A DNA stretch of 24,634 nucleotides from JAZLIT01 sp045617525 (lineage in GTDB: Bacteria > Bacillota > Bacilli > Bacillales_A > Planococcaceae). Location of the stretch: the NCBI GenBank assembly GCA_045617525.1, contig JAZLIT010000234.1, positions 1 through 24,634 on the forward strand, written 5' to 3'. Below the pieces are notes generated by a model. The model saw only the letters and a list, made by a program, of their open reading frames with translations, had not been told where the DNA came from and ran no database searches. Of this stretch, positions 22,699 to 24,634 are shown piece after piece. Positions within the stretch are counted from its first letter, which is position 1; each line of letters begins with the position of its first letter. A program made the position numbers and the translations under genes.

Positions 22699-23013
22699 AT
22701 GCGTGGTATGGGTAATATGCAAGGTATGATGAAAAAAATGCAAAAAATGCAAAAAGAAATGCTAGAGGCTCAAGAAGCCCTAAATGAGCAAGTGTTCGAA
22801 GGTGCTGCTGGTGGTGGCATGGTTAAAGTAACAGTTAACGGCCAACGCGAAATTCTTAATGTAAATTTAGATGAATCAGTAGTAGATCCTGAAGATATCG
22901 AAATGCTACAAGATTTAATCGTTATCGCGACAAACGATGCACTTAAAAAAGTAGAAGATACAACATCTTCAACGATGGGCAAATTTACTCAAGGCATGAA
23001 CCTTCCATTCTAG
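22699..23013 (+). CDS. ebfC: nucleoid-associated protein, YbaB/EbfC family
   Basis: A 104-residue homodimeric DNA-binding protein. The N-terminal Met/Gln/Lys-rich helix (MRGMGNMQGMMKKMQKMQKEM) is typical, followed by VFEGAAGGGMVKVTVNGQREIL and NLDESVVDPEDIEMLQDLIVIATNDAL, the family core. TAGGAGGAA lies 8 bp before ATG 22699. It sits 30 bp after dnaX and 11 bp before recR, the conserved dnaX-ybaB-recR arrangement, so it is probably co-transcribed with both. Confidence 0.95.
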   Translation: MRGMGNMQGMMKKMQKMQKEMLEAQEALNEQVFEGAAGGGMVKVTVNGQREILNVNLDESVVDPEDIEMLQDLIVIATNDALKKVEDTTSSTMGKFTQGMNLPF

Positions 23014-23024
23014 GAGGAATATAA

Positions 23025-23621
23025 ATGTACTATCCCGAACCAATATCGAGATTAATCGATAGCTTCATGAAACTTCCAGGTATTGGACAAAAAACGGCGG
23101 CGCGTTTAGCATTCCACGTTTTAACGATGAAGGAAGACACTGTTTCTAGTTTTGCAAAGGCACTAATCGATGCAAAACGAAATCTAATGTATTGTACGAA
23201 TTGTGGTCATATTACAGATATTGACCCATGTCATATTTGTTCTGATAAGCAACGTGATGTATCGATGATTTGTGTCGTTCAAGATACGAAAGATGTCATT
23301 GCGTTGGAAAAAATGCGTGATTTCCAAGGGCTGTATCATGTTCTCCATGGTGCGATTTCACCGATGGACGGAGTTGGACCCGAAGATATTAACGTTGCAT
23401 CACTTTTAACGCGCCTACACGATGAGCGTGTGCAAGAGTTGATTTTAGCTACAAACCCAACAATTGAAGGGGAAGCAACGGCGATGTATATATCTCGTTT
23501 AGTAAAACCTTCAGGAATTAAAACAACACGTATTGCGCACGGGCTACCAGTTGGTGGCGACTTAGAATATGCGGATGAAGTGACATTATCAAAAGCGCTA
23601 GAAGGCCGACGTGAACTATAA
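23025..23621 (+). CDS. recR: recombination mediator protein RecR
   Basis: Assists RecO in loading RecA at gapped or broken DNA. The 198 residues carry an N-terminal helix-hairpin-helix (KLPGIGQKTAARLAFHVL, about 16-33), a Cys4 zinc finger (Cys57, 60, 69, 72), a Toprim domain (about 80-170: CVVQDTKDVIALEK, LILATNPTIEGEATAMYI) and the C-terminal Walker-like segment THRIAHGLPVGGDLEYAD. TAGGAGGAA precedes ATG 23025. The order with dnaX and ebfC is the family standard. Confidence 0.97.
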   Translation: MYYPEPISRLIDSFMKLPGIGQKTAARLAFHVLTMKEDTVSSFAKALIDAKRNLMYCTNCGHITDIDPCHICSDKQRDVSMICVVQDTKDVIALEKMRDFQGLYHVLHGAISPMDGVGPEDINVASLLTRLHDERVQELILATNPTIEGEATAMYISRLVKPSGIKTTRIAHGLPVGGDLEYADEVTLSKALEGRREL

Positions 23622-23633
23622 AGAGGGATGTAA

Positions 23634-23849
23634 ATGTTATTTTCGCGCAAAGGTAAGTTGAAAAAAGAATTCGATGAAAGCTTGGTTTCTGTACTTAAAG
23701 AAACAAAGGATGATTGGACGCATGCGAAAGCGATGGAAGGCTTATCTGATGATTATAATCTAGATGTTATCGCACAGCGTAAAATCGCTGAAAGTGTGCA
23801 CTTCTTTTTATTCAAAGAAGCACGGATTCGACGAGTTTTAATTAAATAA
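23634..23849 (+). CDS. yaaL: YaaL family protein (DUF2508)
   Basis: A 71-residue soluble, charged protein of unknown function. The segment LKETKDDWTHAKAMEGLSDDYNLDVIAQRKIAESVHFFLFKEAR is the conserved DUF2508 core of Bacillales, always between recR and bofA in my memory. GAGGG lies before ATG 23634, 12 bp after the recR stop. Its role is not known. Confidence 0.85.
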   Translation: MLFSRKGKLKKEFDESLVSVLKETKDDWTHAKAMEGLSDDYNLDVIAQRKIAESVHFFLFKEARIRRVLIK

Positions 23850-23910
23850 CTACTATGAGCAATTGCAAAGGCATATATTCAAACATCTGATAAAGTGAAA
23901 GGGTGTTTGA

Positions 23911-24183
23911 ATGGTAGGGATCGTAATCCTCCTTTGTATATTGCTTTTTTTATTAGTTATAATAGGAAGAAACACAAAAAAATCAACATTAGTAGAATGG
24001 GTTATGCTGTTCTGGTTCCGTTTAGCTTGTGCAATTGCAATTCTATTCTTTATCAATTTATTACTAAATGAAAATGGTTCAACGTTTGTTATGAATAGCT
24101 TCTCTATATTGATGATAACGATTTTAGGTTTACCGGGGTTGATATGTATTGGCGTTATTCATATATTCTTAAAAGAAATGTAA
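23911..24183 (+). CDS. bofA: pro-sigma-K processing inhibitor BofA family
   Basis: Ninety residues, mostly hydrophobic, with about three membrane segments (2-20, 28-55, 64-86). The family signature is a conserved Asn and small-residue pattern in the second half; here LFFINLLLNENG and ILGLPGLICIGVIHIFL match the LLVCVNMFGG and ILGIPGIAALVII stretches I recall of B. subtilis BofA. That protein inhibits the SpoIVFB protease at the forespore membrane until sigma-K is to be activated. Its presence implies a spore former. GAAAGGGTG precedes ATG 23911. The place just before an rRNA operon matches B. subtilis. Confidence 0.85.
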   Translation: MVGIVILLCILLFLLVIIGRNTKKSTLVEWVMLFWFRLACAIAILFFINLLLNENGSTFVMNSFSILMITILGLPGLICIGVIHIFLKEM

Positions 24184-24262
24184 AAAAGGCTTGTGTAATT
24201 TAAGTTATAGTGATATATTAAGTGGAGTCGTTAACGCGGCTAAGAAATAATAAGAACATTTG

Positions 24263-24291
24263 TTGACATAACATCTTGAAGGTGTTAAGAT
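24263..24291 (+). promoter_or_regulatory. rRNA operon promoter P1
   Basis: TTGACA (24263-24268), 17 bp, TAAGAT (24286-24291). The first of two tandem rrn promoters, predicted start near 24298. Confidence 0.88.
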
Positions 24292-24347
24292 ATAAAAGTT
24301 ACCGAAACGAACCGAGTTCGAATCAGTAAAGTTATTTTAAAAAGATG

Positions 24348-24377
24348 TTGACAAGCATAACGTCAGCGTGGTAAGAT
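24348..24377 (+). promoter_or_regulatory. rRNA operon promoter P2
   Basis: TTGACA (24348-24353), 18 bp, TAAGAT (24372-24377), 86 bp downstream of P1. Both promoters share the flanks TGTTGACA and TAAGATATAA. Confidence 0.88.
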
Positions 24378-24383
24378 ATAAGA

Positions 24384-24554
24384 GTTGTCACAAACGAGCG
24401 ACAACGACATGAACCTTGAAAACTGAACAAGCAAAACGTTAATGAAACAACGTTTTAACAGACACTTGCTTAATCGCGGTGCTGATTAAAACAAAAATTA
24501 TAGATATCAACTTTATGTTGATACGCTAGCAAAGCAATGAGCTTTCAAACTAAC
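24384..24554 (+). promoter_or_regulatory. rRNA leader with boxA-like antitermination sequence
   Basis: The leader contains CCTTGAAAACTGAACAA at 24413-24429, the conserved Firmicute rrn boxA-type element, and an upstream hairpin GTTGTC...GACAAC region at about 24384-24408 that could be boxB. Downstream AT-rich repeats probably form the stalk cut by RNase III. Confidence 0.7.
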
Positions 24555-24634
24555 TATTATGGAGAGTTTGATCCTGGCTCAGGACGAACGCTGGCGGCAT
24601 GCCTAATACATGCAAGTCGAGCGAATTGATGAGA
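24555..24634 (+). rRNA. rrs: 16S ribosomal RNA, 5' end (partial)
   Basis: The universal 16S start AGAGTTTGATCCTGGCTCAG lies at 24563-24582, followed by GACGAACGCTGGCGGC and the beginning of variable region 1. The gene runs off the window's right edge; the mature 5' end is placed by analogy with B. subtilis. Confidence 0.98.

Noticed and set aside
1..24634. CRISPR arrays, insertion sequences, prophage or toxin-antitoxin genes
   Set aside because: No regularly spaced repeats, transposase, integrase or phage proteins were seen on either strand.

Overview
The window is about 24.6 kb of low-GC Firmicute chromosome. The gene order guaB-dacA-...-serS-...-SRP RNA-dnaX-ebfC-recR-yaaL-bofA-16S rRNA is that of the origin-proximal region of Bacillus-like genomes. 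Protein sequence, a BofA homologue (a sporulation checkpoint protein), a T-box leader on serS, the long SRP RNA and the 5' end of the 16S gene all point to Bacillales. The AT-rich coding style suggests an endospore-forming member of Planococcaceae (Solibacillus/Lysinibacillus type). That family assignment is an inference from memory, not from a search.

Layout. Positions 1-255 are conspicuously GC-rich in an AT-rich genome and fold into nested helices; this is a candidate structured RNA. An AT-rich stretch of about 340 bp without genes follows. Then come guaB (IMP dehydrogenase), dacA (PBP5-type D,D-carboxypeptidase) and a glutamine-dependent asparagine synthetase. The last converges on, and overlaps by 11 bp, a MocR/PdxR-type regulator. 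This regulator and serS are transcribed divergently from back-to-back promoters; serS carries a T-box leader with a UCC serine specifier. A GNAT acetyltransferase follows.

The middle of the window holds accessory metabolism. An AtoE-type short-chain fatty acid transporter is divergent from a LysR regulator, which is followed by scoAB (3-oxoacid CoA-transferase): an acetoacetate/short-chain acid uptake and activation module. tadA lies convergent to it. The deoxynucleoside kinases dgk and dck overlap by ATGA, and an RraA-like gene follows. On the minus strand there is then a sensor kinase-response regulator pair of the GlnK-GlnL (YcbA-YcbB) type and a GltT/GltP-type glutamate/aspartate symporter. 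The gap between regulator and symporter contains a near match to the direct repeat described for B. subtilis GlnL, so the system probably controls its own neighbouring transporter.

The right side holds tRNA-Ser(UGA) with its own consensus promoter and terminator, the SRP RNA with promoter and terminator, a 140-residue unknown membrane protein, then the DNA maintenance genes dnaX, ebfC and recR, yaaL, bofA, two tandem rRNA promoters, an rRNA leader and the first 80 bases of 16S rRNA. Most gene ends have clear rho-independent terminators, several of them placed to serve both convergent genes.

No CRISPR array, insertion sequence, prophage or defence island was seen. The least explained items are the structured GC-rich element at the left edge, the MocR regulator without a recognisable target, and the sensor/regulator/transporter unit.
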